Below, in pieces: positions 53,392 through 62,360 of a stretch of 64,000 bases of DNA. This DNA is from Bacteroidota bacterium. Its GTDB lineage: Bacteria > Bacteroidota > Ignavibacteria > Ignavibacteriales > Melioribacteraceae. The position numbers and the translations under genes are program-made. Position 1 is the stretch's first letter, and each line of letters begins with the position of its first letter. Below the pieces are notes generated by a model. It ran no database searches. It was not told the DNA's origin and saw nothing but the letters and a program-made list of their open reading frames with translations. Where the stretch lies: the NCBI GenBank assembly GCA_018818165.1, contig JAHISP010000084.1, positions 248,001 to 312,000 on the forward strand. Reading direction: 5' to 3'.

Positions 53392-54912
53392 TCAGTTGTT
53401 TAGCTTATCAATATTTAACGCCATCTTATTTAAACTATATAATTTTTCCCCTTTCTCAGCAGTAACAAAAGCAATAACAACAAAAACAAGAGTTGAAAAT
53501 GAGAAAAGAATTCCAGCAAAATATAGATAGTTTAATGAAGCAAAGGTAACAATAATAGTGTTTGATGTTGTATCTGTAACTAGAAAATCAGCAGCTAGCC
53601 TTAAAAGTCCAAAAATTTCCCCAATTATTAAAGTCCATATTAAAGCATGAGATGTAGCTTTTTTCCAGAATAGACCCAACAAAAATATAACAACAATTGG
53701 TGGACTGATATAAGCTTGCATGCTTTGTAAATTAACATACATTCCATTACTAAAAAGTTTTAACAATGGGATAAACATAATTGAACCAATTACAATAAAA
53801 ATAGTTGATAATCTACCAACTAAAACTAATTGTTCATCATTTGCTTCTGGATTACTTCCTTTAACAAAATCATAAGCAATTAAAGTAGCTGTTGAATTAA
53901 ATGCACTAGCAAGTGAAGACATAAGTGCAGCAAAAAATCCACTTAAAATAATTCCTCTAATTCCAACTGGAAAAATGCCTGAATTAAAAAGTGAAGCATA
54001 GGCTTCATTGGGTGAAATTGAAGCATTTAATTGAATTGCAACCATTCCTGGAATAATAAATAATAAAAATGGAAACAATTTTAAGCCCGCTGCAAATAAA
54101 GTACCTTTTTTTGCCTCAGTTAAATTTCTTGCACTCAAAATTCTCTGAACAATATATTGATCTGCAAACCAGTACCATGCTGCAAGAATAGGAGCACCAA
54201 CTAAAATTCCTAGCCAAGGAAAATCTGGGTCTGATATTGGCTTAAAAACTTCCCAATGACCAATTGGAAGGTCATTAAAGAGAGCTTCAAAACCACCAAT
54301 AGCCTCTATTCCAAAGAATAGAACAAAAAAACCGCCAACTAGGAAAACAACTGCTTGAAATATTTGAGTATACATAACCGAGCGAAGCCCGCCGATTATT
54401 GTATAAATTCCAGTGAAGAGAAGGATAATTACAGTTGATGTAACAAAATTCCAACCGAGAATTTCTTTTAATAAAATTCCACCAGCAAGCAATGTAATTG
54501 CAATTTTTGTGAAAATGTAAGTAAATATTGATAATCCAGAAAAGATTTTACGAGCAGAATTTCCAAATTTTTTACCAATTAGTTCTGGAATTGTATGAAC
54601 TTGGGATTTCAAAAATATTGGAGCAAAAATCCAACCAAGCATAATTATAAAAATTACTGCCAACCATTCAAAATGCCCAACAGCAATTCCCCTTTCGGCG
54701 CCAGAACTTGCCAAACCAACCAAATGTTCACTAGAAATATTTGTTGCAAAAATTGAAAATCCGATAACTAACCAGCCCATATTTCTATTTGCCAGAAAGT
54801 AATCCTCCGCAGTTGGTTTTTCTCGTTTCGAAAAATAAAACCCAATTGCTAATACTATTACAAAGTAAAGTAAAATTATTGCGTTATCGTATGTGCTTAA
54901 TGAATCTATCAA
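53392..54912 (-). CDS. Sodium:solute symporter (SSS), second copy
   Basis: 506 residues, about thirteen to fourteen helices. Typical motifs are AIILLYFVIVLAIGFYFSKR, EDYFLANRNMGWLVIGFSIF, the sodium-site helix IIGGLRSVMYTQIFQAVVF, AAWYWFADQYIVQRILSAR and SPPIVVIFLLGLFWKKA. It is shorter than and only moderately similar to the symporter at 24775, so it may carry a different sugar. Start is a TTG with AAGAAAAA before it, the only candidate near the first helix. It is the first gene of the stretch containing the CBM protein, receptor and barrel genes, with a 350-base upstream region. Confidence 0.9.
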   Translation of the reverse strand: MIDSLSTYDNAIILLYFVIVLAIGFYFSKREKPTAEDYFLANRNMGWLVIGFSIFATNISSEHLVGLASSGAERGIAVGHFEWLAVIFIIMLGWIFAPIFLKSQVHTIPELIGKKFGNSARKIFSGLSIFTYIFTKIAITLLAGGILLKEILGWNFVTSTVIILLFTGIYTIIGGLRSVMYTQIFQAVVFLVGGFFVLFFGIEAIGGFEALFNDLPIGHWEVFKPISDPDFPWLGILVGAPILAAWYWFADQYIVQRILSARNLTEAKKGTLFAAGLKLFPFLLFIIPGMVAIQLNASISPNEAYASLFNSGIFPVGIRGIILSGFFAALMSSLASAFNSTATLIAYDFVKGSNPEANDEQLVLVGRLSTIFIVIGSIMFIPLLKLFSNGMYVNLQSMQAYISPPIVVIFLLGLFWKKATSHALIWTLIIGEIFGLLRLAADFLVTDTTSNTIIVTFASLNYLYFAGILFSFSTLVFVVIAFVTAEKGEKLYSLNKMALNIDKLNN

Positions 54913-55262
54913 TTTTTCTTATATTTAATTTTACCTACACTATCAGAATTTGTGCCAGCGTTATTAGTTTGAAAAATTGATAAAAGCAAAGCAAATTTAC
55001 CAAGCAAACTAACTTATAAAAGTGATTAATTGTGAAATTACATATTTAAGATTATGGATTTGGTTGAAGTACTTTTGTTTCAAAATAACTTAAAAATAAG
55101 GTTTTTCTATCTCTGATTAGATAAGGTATGTATTAAATAATAAATAATACTATTTAGTAAAGCATGTGTGGAATTTTTAAAGAACAAAAACTTGTTTCTA
55201 AAAAGTATTCATTTGCTTACGAGTGATTATTATTTTAATAATTTAACTTGACTAAATAATAA
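54913..55262. other. Gene-free promoter region of the second symporter operon
   Basis: No open frame of note. On the minus strand TGGCACAAATTCTGAT (complement of 54945-54960) has a perfect sigma-54 -24 box, but the -12 box is CTGAT instead of TTGCW, so it is not called. It would place transcription about 30 bases before the TTG. No terminator for the upstream SurA-like gene was seen. The rest is AT-rich without repeats. Confidence 0.45.
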
Positions 55263-56804
55263 CTAAGGAAGCAATTCTTTTAATGATTTTGGCAGCCAAT
55301 ATTTCCATTTATAAAATGACTGAGAATAAGGAACTGCTGTTATTTGACCACCAAAGCCTAAAGTACGATAAACCATCATTTCAATATTAGTTACTTTAAT
55401 AGAATTTAATAGTTCAGTATTAACCGAAATTCCATACTTTTTTGCTAAACTAACAGTTTTATCAATATACAAATTTTCTAATTCCTTAAAATACAATCCA
55501 CTTTTAATCTTTTCTTTAACTTCATCATAAGTTCTATTTGCACTATCAGGATTTTCGGAAATAATCTTATTATAATAATCCTTTGCTTGCATTTCATCTG
55601 TTTCAACTGAATCAAGTAGTGAATATCTATAATAGCTTGCTAAAAAACTATCTTTCCAAGTTATTAATTCATTTTGTATCTCTGGTAAGTTTTGTAACCC
55701 GCGAGAATATCCTTCACGAAAAAGTATTTCCTCAAAAATATAAGCTTTTATATCACTACTTAATGCTTGTGCAATTCCCCATTTACTCATTTTATCAGTA
55801 ACTAATCCATTTAATTCTAAATTTGTTAAATATTTTTCTAGACTAATTGGTGATACTTCAAATTTAATAAAATTACTAGCTAACCATGTTTCGTGTATAT
55901 TATTTTTAACCATTCTTATTTGATATTCATCAAGCTGGTATTTTTTTGTGTTTTCGTTAAAAAGAGTTTCATATTTATCTTCAAAGCTATTAAAAATTGC
56001 ATCACCTAAAACACTAAAAAGTTTTTTATCCGTATTTACAACCACACTTTTAACATACTTTGCAAAAAACTCATTATAAAATATTTTAGCTTTTCTATCA
56101 AAAATTGTCTCTTCCACTTTTTTTCTATTTGCAGTAATTTGGCTTTCATCAGTTGGTTGATTAAACTCAATGTTTTTTAAGTAATAAATTACCCAACCGA
56201 TATTTATTGGAACAGGTTTGGAAAATTGACTTAGTTTAAGTGAATAAATTTCCGACTCAAGCTCCTTAACCATTTGTCCATAAATTACAGAAATACCATT
56301 TGTTTGCTCTCTTTGCTCAACTCTATTAACTAATATAGAGTTAAATAGTTCGCCAGCGACAAGTCTATTATATAAAGAATCTATTTCACTTTTCCGTTTG
56401 GAAAAAAGGAAATTAACAATTCGTTTTTCGTTTGTTTTGGGCAAATCTTCAGCTATTTCGGTTTCACTTATTTTAACTTTACTTTCAATTTCTATTTTAT
56501 AAAGTTTGTCTTTTACTAATTTCCTTTCAATATTTTTTACGGAATTATAAACGTATGGAATTGTATCCAACGATAACGATTGAGCTTCCAACGCCCATAA
56601 TTTTTCGGCAATAATTGAATACAAAAAATTTACTTTGCTGCTATCGTGGTCGTTATTTTCTTTTGGAGTAAATTCAAATCTTTTTTTGAATTCAATAGCG
56701 GATATTTCTTCATTTCCAACTTTAGCAAGAAATTTTTCTTGTGCAAAAACTAATGCCGTTGGAATTAAAACAACTAATAATATTATATAAATTTTATTTT
56801 TCAT
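55263..56804 (-). CDS. SurA/PpiD-like periplasmic chaperone (parvulin-type)
   Basis: 513 residues with signal peptide (1-21, ending ALVFAQ). The start of the mature protein, KFLAKVGNEEISAIEFKKRF, and the helical N-terminal region are typical of SurA_N. The parvulin-like section (~125-210: KRIVNFLFSKRKSEIDSLYN, LVAGELFNSILVNRVEQRE, PVPINIGWVIYYLKNIEF) is recognisable. The His/Cys/Asp pocket of active isomerases is not clear, so chaperone rather than isomerase activity is likely. A second helical half (~240-513) resembles another such module with DSANRTYDEVKEKIKSGLYF. Members help outer membrane proteins fold; next to T9SS cargo and barrels that fits. It lies 150 bases downstream of the GH2 gene, with a terminator between. 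Confidence 0.75.
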   Translation of the reverse strand: MKNKIYIILLVVLIPTALVFAQEKFLAKVGNEEISAIEFKKRFEFTPKENNDHDSSKVNFLYSIIAEKLWALEAQSLSLDTIPYVYNSVKNIERKLVKDKLYKIEIESKVKISETEIAEDLPKTNEKRIVNFLFSKRKSEIDSLYNRLVAGELFNSILVNRVEQREQTNGISVIYGQMVKELESEIYSLKLSQFSKPVPINIGWVIYYLKNIEFNQPTDESQITANRKKVEETIFDRKAKIFYNEFFAKYVKSVVVNTDKKLFSVLGDAIFNSFEDKYETLFNENTKKYQLDEYQIRMVKNNIHETWLASNFIKFEVSPISLEKYLTNLELNGLVTDKMSKWGIAQALSSDIKAYIFEEILFREGYSRGLQNLPEIQNELITWKDSFLASYYRYSLLDSVETDEMQAKDYYNKIISENPDSANRTYDEVKEKIKSGLYFKELENLYIDKTVSLAKKYGISVNTELLNSIKVTNIEMMVYRTLGFGGQITAVPYSQSFYKWKYWLPKSLKELLP

Positions 56805-56910
56805 ATTGCAATATTACATTTTTTGATTGAAAAATGTTCTGTAAAACTTAATTTGGGATAATTATAATTGAAAAGGGAAAATTTATCCAAAATTTAATTA
56901 CTTAAAAAGA

Positions 56911-56944
56911 TGTTGAAAAAGCCAGAATTATGACGTTTTCAACA
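56911..56944 (-). terminator. Terminator-like hairpin after the GH2 gene
   Basis: On the minus strand TGTTGAAAA and TTTTCAACA form a nine-pair stem (56936-56944 with 56911-56919) around a 16-base loop. It is followed by ATCTTTTTAAG. It begins 11 bases past the GH2 stop. Confidence 0.6.
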
Positions 56945-56954
56945 TACAATTAAA

Positions 56955-59270
56955 TCATCTAAGAAGTACCATTTTATTTGTGGAAACAAATTCATTTGAA
57001 ACTAACTGATAAAAATAAACTCCGCTTGTAAGATTTGATGCGTCAAAATTTATGTCATATTTTCCAGCTTTTTTGTTTTCATAAACCAAAGTTGAAATTA
57101 CATTTCCGAGTAAATCGTAAACTTTTAGCGAAACAAATCCATCTTTTGGAATTTTGTAACCAATATTTGTAGTTGGATTAAACGGATTTGGGAAGTTTTG
57201 ATTTAATCCAAAATCAGTTGGAATTGATGATTTATTTTCATCTTTCAAATCTGTTAAAACCATTCCCCCATTATTAAAATATGGAAAATATCCTTTTTTA
57301 AGTGATTCATAAACTGGCTTTTTAGTTTGTCTATCCATCGAAATTAGCCCCATGCTTTGAAAACCGCCAGAATGTTGGTGCGAATACCAATCAAAAATGC
57401 ACCACCAAGTTGAAGCCATTAACATTCCATTTGGATTTAATGTGCCATTTTCATTTAACGGACTAAAAAATTTAAATGCTTTAAAAGTTTCATCAAAAAC
57501 TTCCACTTGCTCACCTAAAGAGCTACCATTTTCACTTGACCAATAACCAAATTCTGTATCAATTATAGGCTTGTTAGGAAAAGCACTTTTTGCATTTACA
57601 AGAAATAAAAGCGTTCCATTATAATAAGTGCTTCCGTGGAAAATTCCAAAATAAAGAGTCCAACCAGCAACATCTAAAGGAATTTGAGTTGAATCGGAAT
57701 ATCCTGGTCTATCCGCAGCTGAAGATTGGCTAATTAATCTAAAATCGTTATAATTTGATGAAATATCGTCTTTTATCATTTTGTTGTAAAGCAATCTATT
57801 ATCGGTTTCCTTACATTCGTTTGAAGTACTCCACATAATAATTGATGGTCTGTTAAATCCTTTAAAAACCATTTCGCGAAACATTTGTTGGTGAATGTGT
57901 CTTTCGTTATTTTGAATTAGCCAAGGTTCTGCAGTATCAAACCACCAAACTGGAATTTCTTCCATAATTGCAAGCCCAATTCTATCGCTAATTAAATATG
58001 TGTAAAGATTGTTCGGATAATGAGCTGTTCGTAAAAAATTAACATTTGCGTCTTTTACTTTAATTAAATCGTCATAAATTATTTGCTTCGGCAAAGCTCG
58101 TCCATAATCGGGATGATCTTCGTGTCTAGCAGTTCCCGTAAAAAAGACAACATGTTTGTTTAGCATCACTTTGTTGCCACTTGTTTCAATTGTTCTAACA
58201 CCAAATTGTGTAAATATTTCATCAACAACAATATTGTTTGAAAGAATCGTAGCTTTTAAAATGTACAAATTTGGATTTGCTGGCGACCATAAATTTGGAT
58301 TACTAATTTGAAATTGCGATTCTAAAGCAATAACTGAATCAGCTAAAATTGTTATATTTTGAGAGGAATTTCCACTAAAAGCAACTTGAGCTCCAACCAA
58401 ATCGCCAGCAAATTCCGATTGGATATTCGATTCGTTCACATCCGCATTATAAATTGCATAATTAATTGTAACATTTTGCTCGTTACTATTTCGGTTGGCA
58501 ACAACAACTTTTGTCGAAATATCACCTTCTATTGAAAATGGAGTAACATCCGCACGTGAAATTGAGATTTTATCCGAAATTTCAAAATAAATATCGTGAA
58601 TTACTCCAGCATAATTAAACCAATCGCATTTGAAAAAAGGCACAATATCTTTTCGCGTTCCCCATTTTGGATTGTCAATTCTAATTGCGATTGTGTTTTC
58701 TTCGCCAGAAATTATTTTATTGGAAACATCAAAAGCAAAAGGAGTATAACCGCCTTCGTGATAACCGCAATATTGTCCATTTATCCAAATATCGGCAACA
58801 TAATTCATTGCATAACACTTAAGCAAAACTTGTTTATTTGCAACTTCAGTTGGAATTTGGACTTTTTTTCGGTACCAAACGCCATCTTCATAATATTCTG
58901 GTACTGTTGGAAAAGGATAAATTTCGTTTTCAACCGCTGGAAGAATTTTAACTTCCCAAGCTGAATCGTCAAAATTTTGCAAATGTCGGTCGGTAGATTC
59001 GGATAAAAGATTTGCATAACCGTCATTATTTCTTTCCGCAAGTGAAATTGCATCCGAAGCTAAAATTCTCTCTTTTTTCCACTCGCCAGTTAAATCAATT
59101 GTTGTTCTATTTTGCTTTTCAAATGTTGGCAACGGAATTCCATTTTGATATGGAATATTAGTTCCATTAACATTTTCCAAAGAAAGAGTAGCTTTTAAAG
59201 TTGCAGTTTGCGAAAATACCGTTGACGCAAGTAGAAATAAAATTGTTATTGCTTTAATTAAAGATTTCAA
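56955..59270 (-). CDS. T9SS-secreted GH2 glycosidase
   Basis: 771 residues from the TTG at 59270, preceded by GGAG with a six-base spacer. This gives the signal peptide SLIKAITILFLLASTVFSQ. The frame opens four codons earlier at another TTG. Domain order is that of GH2: jelly-roll (~55-235, DLTGEWKKER, YVADIWINGQYCGYHEGGYT), Ig-like domain (~240-360), then a TIM barrel with RTAHYPNN. The acid/base is Glu485 in IIMWSTSNECKE, and the nucleophile is Glu573 in KPIIDTEFGYW. The C-terminal ~80 residues are T9SS sorting (LNQNFPNPFNPTTNIGYKI, end NKMVLLR). Specificity (beta-galactosidase, -glucuronidase or -mannosidase) cannot be fixed. A sigma-54 promoter lies directly upstream, and the divergent genes encode a sensor system with a sigma-54 activator, its likely regulator. 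Confidence 0.9.
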   Translation of the reverse strand: MKSLIKAITILFLLASTVFSQTATLKATLSLENVNGTNIPYQNGIPLPTFEKQNRTTIDLTGEWKKERILASDAISLAERNNDGYANLLSESTDRHLQNFDDSAWEVKILPAVENEIYPFPTVPEYYEDGVWYRKKVQIPTEVANKQVLLKCYAMNYVADIWINGQYCGYHEGGYTPFAFDVSNKIISGEENTIAIRIDNPKWGTRKDIVPFFKCDWFNYAGVIHDIYFEISDKISISRADVTPFSIEGDISTKVVVANRNSNEQNVTINYAIYNADVNESNIQSEFAGDLVGAQVAFSGNSSQNITILADSVIALESQFQISNPNLWSPANPNLYILKATILSNNIVVDEIFTQFGVRTIETSGNKVMLNKHVVFFTGTARHEDHPDYGRALPKQIIYDDLIKVKDANVNFLRTAHYPNNLYTYLISDRIGLAIMEEIPVWWFDTAEPWLIQNNERHIHQQMFREMVFKGFNRPSIIMWSTSNECKETDNRLLYNKMIKDDISSNYNDFRLISQSSAADRPGYSDSTQIPLDVAGWTLYFGIFHGSTYYNGTLLFLVNAKSAFPNKPIIDTEFGYWSSENGSSLGEQVEVFDETFKAFKFFSPLNENGTLNPNGMLMASTWWCIFDWYSHQHSGGFQSMGLISMDRQTKKPVYESLKKGYFPYFNNGGMVLTDLKDENKSSIPTDFGLNQNFPNPFNPTTNIGYKIPKDGFVSLKVYDLLGNVISTLVYENKKAGKYDINFDASNLTSGVYFYQLVSNEFVSTNKMVLLR

Positions 59271-59311
59271 GAAATACTCCAAAGATTAAAATTCAAAACG
59301 ATTATTAGAAT

Positions 59312-59327
59312 AGCAATAATCTTGCCA
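59312..59327 (-). promoter_or_regulatory. Sigma-54 promoter of the GH2 gene
   Basis: On the minus strand the sequence is TGGCAAGATTATTGCT: TGGCA, six bases, TTGCT, with GG and GC separated by exactly ten bases as sigma-54 requires. Transcription would start near 59301, giving a leader of about 30 bases that contains the GGAG before the TTG start. An inverted repeat GATTATT/AATAATC (59300-59321) overlaps the -12 side. Confidence 0.8.
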
Positions 59328-59576
59328 TAAATGGACAAATAATCTTCTATAAATATTTGCATTTTTATTTATGAAAACAGCATTTGTCGAGTGTATAATC
59401 AAAATTTGCAATTACTTCATCAAGAAATATTATTTTCTTAATAATAGTCACTTATAGTTTTAATAATACTTTTAACAATTTAATAATATTTCAAAATTTT
59501 TTAACTATATTTTAAAATAATATTCCTTAAATTGACATATAATTATTGATTTAATAAGTCGCAAATAAAAGTAAAT

Positions 59577-60875
59577 ATGAAAATAAACTACTCTCTCATT
59601 TTGGTCGCAATTTTAGTTGGTGTTTTTTTACTGATTTTTTCAATTACCCTGCTAAATTTTGGGTCATCGGAAGAACCAGAAGTTACTAAAATTTATTATG
59701 TTGATAATATTTCAAAAACACATCAAAAAATAATTGACAATTTTAATAAAATAAACGAAGGTAAAATTGAAGTAATTCCAATAGATATTCCATTCTTTAA
59801 ATTTAGCACAAATGAGCGGAAAGAGTTATTAATAAGAGCATTACGCGGCAAGTCGGAACGTCTTGATATTTTTTCTGCCGATTTGATTTGGGTAAGCAGA
59901 TTTGCCAAATGGACAGAAAATTTGGACAAGTATTTTACCAACGAAGAAAAAAACAAATTAACTCCTATGGCAATTTCTACTGGGTTAATAGATAATAAAT
60001 TTTTAGCGTCTCCTTTATACTTAGATGTAAGCGTATTGTTTTATAGAAAGGATTTAATATCAAAATTTAATAACTCAAAAGAAATTGAAAAGAAATTACA
60101 CGAATCCATTACTTGGAAGGAGTTTATTGAGTTAGGTAAAAAATATAAACCCCAAAACAGATTTTATACTTTTCCAGCAGATGCTTATGAAGGTCTTATT
60201 TGTTCATTCACAGAATTACTTCTCACACAAAATAAAGAGTTCTTCAAAAATGGAATAGATTTCACAAATTCAAATTCTGAAAAAGCTCTAACTCTATTAG
60301 TTGATTTAGTAAATAAATATGGAATATCCCCAAAACAAGTTGTTAATTACCGAGAAAAAGACGCTTATTTTGATTTTGTAACTAATAATTGTCTTTCTCT
60401 ACGAGGATGGCAAAGCTTTATACATGATAATAAAAATTTGGAAAAAAATTCAAAAATTGAAAAATTCATTACTTTAGCTCAATTACCACATTTTGAAGGA
60501 CATGAAACCGGCGCAACAATTGGTGGTTGGAACTTGATGTTAGCACAAAATAGCCAGCATAAAGAAGAGGCAATTAAATTTATAAAATATACTTTAACTG
60601 AGGAAGCCCAAAAAATTCTGTATTCGGAAGGGGCATATTTACCAGTAATTAAATCTCTTTATAGCGATTCTTCATACTGTGCAGAAAATCCAGACCTAAA
60701 ATATGCAAAAGCAATTTTGGATAATGGCGAATTAAGACCAAAAATGGAAGATTACACTAAGATTTCCGATATTCTTTCAAACTATATTAGAGCAGCAATT
60801 AACAATGAAATTTCAGTAAGTGATGCACTAAAATCAGCCGAAAAAGAAATTAACAACACAAGAAGAATTCAATAA
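59577..60875 (+). CDS. Membrane-anchored sugar-type solute-binding protein
   Basis: 432 residues. The N-terminal hydrophobic segment (~6-28, ILVAILVGVFLLIFSITLL) has no lipobox cysteine or clear cleavage site, so it probably stays as an anchor. The rest is a family 1 extracellular solute-binding protein: DNISKTHQKIIDNFNKINEG, RLDIFSADLIWVSRFAKW, LYLDVSVLFYRKDL, and GATIGGWNLMLAQNSQHKEE. The usual C-terminal IKFIKYTLTEEAQKILYSEG block follows. No ABC permease or ATPase gene is near. The stop abuts the ATG of the histidine kinase (zero gap), which suggests the protein presents a bound sugar to that kinase instead of to a transporter. It is divergent from the GH2 gene. Confidence 0.88.
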   Translation: MKINYSLILVAILVGVFLLIFSITLLNFGSSEEPEVTKIYYVDNISKTHQKIIDNFNKINEGKIEVIPIDIPFFKFSTNERKELLIRALRGKSERLDIFSADLIWVSRFAKWTENLDKYFTNEEKNKLTPMAISTGLIDNKFLASPLYLDVSVLFYRKDLISKFNNSKEIEKKLHESITWKEFIELGKKYKPQNRFYTFPADAYEGLICSFTELLLTQNKEFFKNGIDFTNSNSEKALTLLVDLVNKYGISPKQVVNYREKDAYFDFVTNNCLSLRGWQSFIHDNKNLEKNSKIEKFITLAQLPHFEGHETGATIGGWNLMLAQNSQHKEEAIKFIKYTLTEEAQKILYSEGAYLPVIKSLYSDSSYCAENPDLKYAKAILDNGELRPKMEDYTKISDILSNYIRAAINNEISVSDALKSAEKEINNTRRIQ

Positions 60876-62351
60876 ATGCTAAAAAATAGAATCGAAAATA
60901 ATTACCATAAATATAGGTTGGAGTTAAGGCACATTACTGTGCTTGCTTTCATTTTAATTTCATTCCAAGTTATTTTAACTTTAGTACAGCGTTCTTCTTT
61001 TCATGAACTAATTACGGAAACGCAACATTGGTATCAACGAAACTCCGCCGAACGGTTGGCAAATAGTAATTCCACTGCTCTTGAACTGCTTATTGAAAAT
61101 ATGGGAACTTTGGAAACAAGGTCTTCTGCTGATATTCAACAAATAATTCAATCGTTTAACATAATTCTCACGCAGCAAATTTTAGAACAAAATATTGAGG
61201 ACGTTGCAATTTTTGTAATTCAAAATGGCAAAATAATCTCAATTGATGAAGGAATTGAACTTTTTAACTTTTTGGAAAAACAAATTATTGCCGATTCTTC
61301 AAACTCCAGACATGCAAACGGTGTTGCTTTATTTAAGGATAATTATACAAAAATTAATAATGAAGAAAGAATTATTAGCTTTTTAAGAGATGCATCTATT
61401 TTTGAAGTTCTTGTTCCACTTGCTCCAAATGGTGAGTTAATTGGAGCTTTCTATATGAAAAATATTCCAGACTTTTCAAGAATTACTTCCGAACTTTTAA
61501 CAAGCTATAACCAAATTGCTATAATATATGTCTCTTTAATTCTGTTGGGATTATTAACCATGTATTATATTTCTTCTTACACAATGAAGGAAAGAGATAT
61601 TGCAAATCAAAAATTGTTTGACGAACAGCAAAAACATTTGAAAGAGCAAATTGAGCACGAAAAAGAAACTCTTTTTACAAAACGCATTTACCACACGCAT
61701 CATAAAGCTGAAAAAGTAATGGGTTTTATTAAGGATGATTTAAGAAATCTTTCAACCGAAAATATTAATGAGACAAAGCAAAAAGTTACAAAGTATGCAA
61801 ATTTTGTTGCTAGAGCCATTTATGACATGAAATGGTATGACCCTCCTTTGCAGACAATTAGAAATCAATTATTTAATACTGATATAAATGAAGCAATTAG
61901 ATTTATTGTTGATAATATATTTTTGCGGATTTCCTCCAAAATTGAAAAAATTAATTTCAATTTAAATCTTGACCCAAATATTCCAAGAATTAAAATTAAT
62001 GAGTTTGTGGTTTGGGAAATTATTGAGCCTCTTGTTCAAAATAGTATTGACCATGCACCCGATTATAGCATAATAATTTCCATTACAACTAAATTTTTAA
62101 AAGAAACCAATGAAACACTTATTTTAATTGAAGATGATGGAAAGGGAATTTTGCAATCGCTTTTAGAAACCAATGAAATAGGATTGCAAAAAATATTCAT
62201 GGAAAATATAACCACAAAAAAAGTTGTGGAAAGAAGTGCGGGATATGGCTGCTACATTGCCCATCAACTAGCTACCAAAAGATGTGGTTGGAACTTAACC
62301 AGCGAAAATTTAGAGAAAGGTTGTCGCTTTACAATTAGAATGAAGAACTAA
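60876..62351 (+). CDS. Histidine kinase with periplasmic sensor loop
   Basis: 491 residues. TM1 ~19-37 (ITVLAFILISFQVILTLV), a periplasmic loop of ~170 residues, and TM2 ~208-230 (IAIIYVSLILLGLLTMYYIS). A coiled linker (~235-270) leads to the dimerisation segment with TKRIYHTHHKAEKVMGFIKD; the phospho-acceptor is one of these His residues and the H-box is unusual. The HATPase has WEIIEPLVQNSIDHAP (N box), LILIEDDGKGI (G1) and GYGCYIAHQLATKRC (G2). It starts directly at the stop of the binding-protein gene and is followed nine bases later by the sigma-54 regulator. Signal input is presumably the binding protein in the periplasm. Confidence 0.88.
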   Translation: MLKNRIENNYHKYRLELRHITVLAFILISFQVILTLVQRSSFHELITETQHWYQRNSAERLANSNSTALELLIENMGTLETRSSADIQQIIQSFNIILTQQILEQNIEDVAIFVIQNGKIISIDEGIELFNFLEKQIIADSSNSRHANGVALFKDNYTKINNEERIISFLRDASIFEVLVPLAPNGELIGAFYMKNIPDFSRITSELLTSYNQIAIIYVSLILLGLLTMYYISSYTMKERDIANQKLFDEQQKHLKEQIEHEKETLFTKRIYHTHHKAEKVMGFIKDDLRNLSTENINETKQKVTKYANFVARAIYDMKWYDPPLQTIRNQLFNTDINEAIRFIVDNIFLRISSKIEKINFNLNLDPNIPRIKINEFVVWEIIEPLVQNSIDHAPDYSIIISITTKFLKETNETLILIEDDGKGILQSLLETNEIGLQKIFMENITTKKVVERSAGYGCYIAHQLATKRCGWNLTSENLEKGCRFTIRMKN

Positions 62352-62360
62352 AGGAATAAA

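Noticed and set aside
54945-54960. Sigma-54 promoter before the second sodium symporter
   Set aside because: The -24 box TGGCAC is perfect but the -12 position reads CTGAT rather than TTGCW; kept only as a note in the intergenic entry.
59577-60875. Part of an ABC sugar importer
   Set aside because: No permease or ATPase gene follows; the next two genes are a kinase and a response regulator, and the protein lacks a lipobox.
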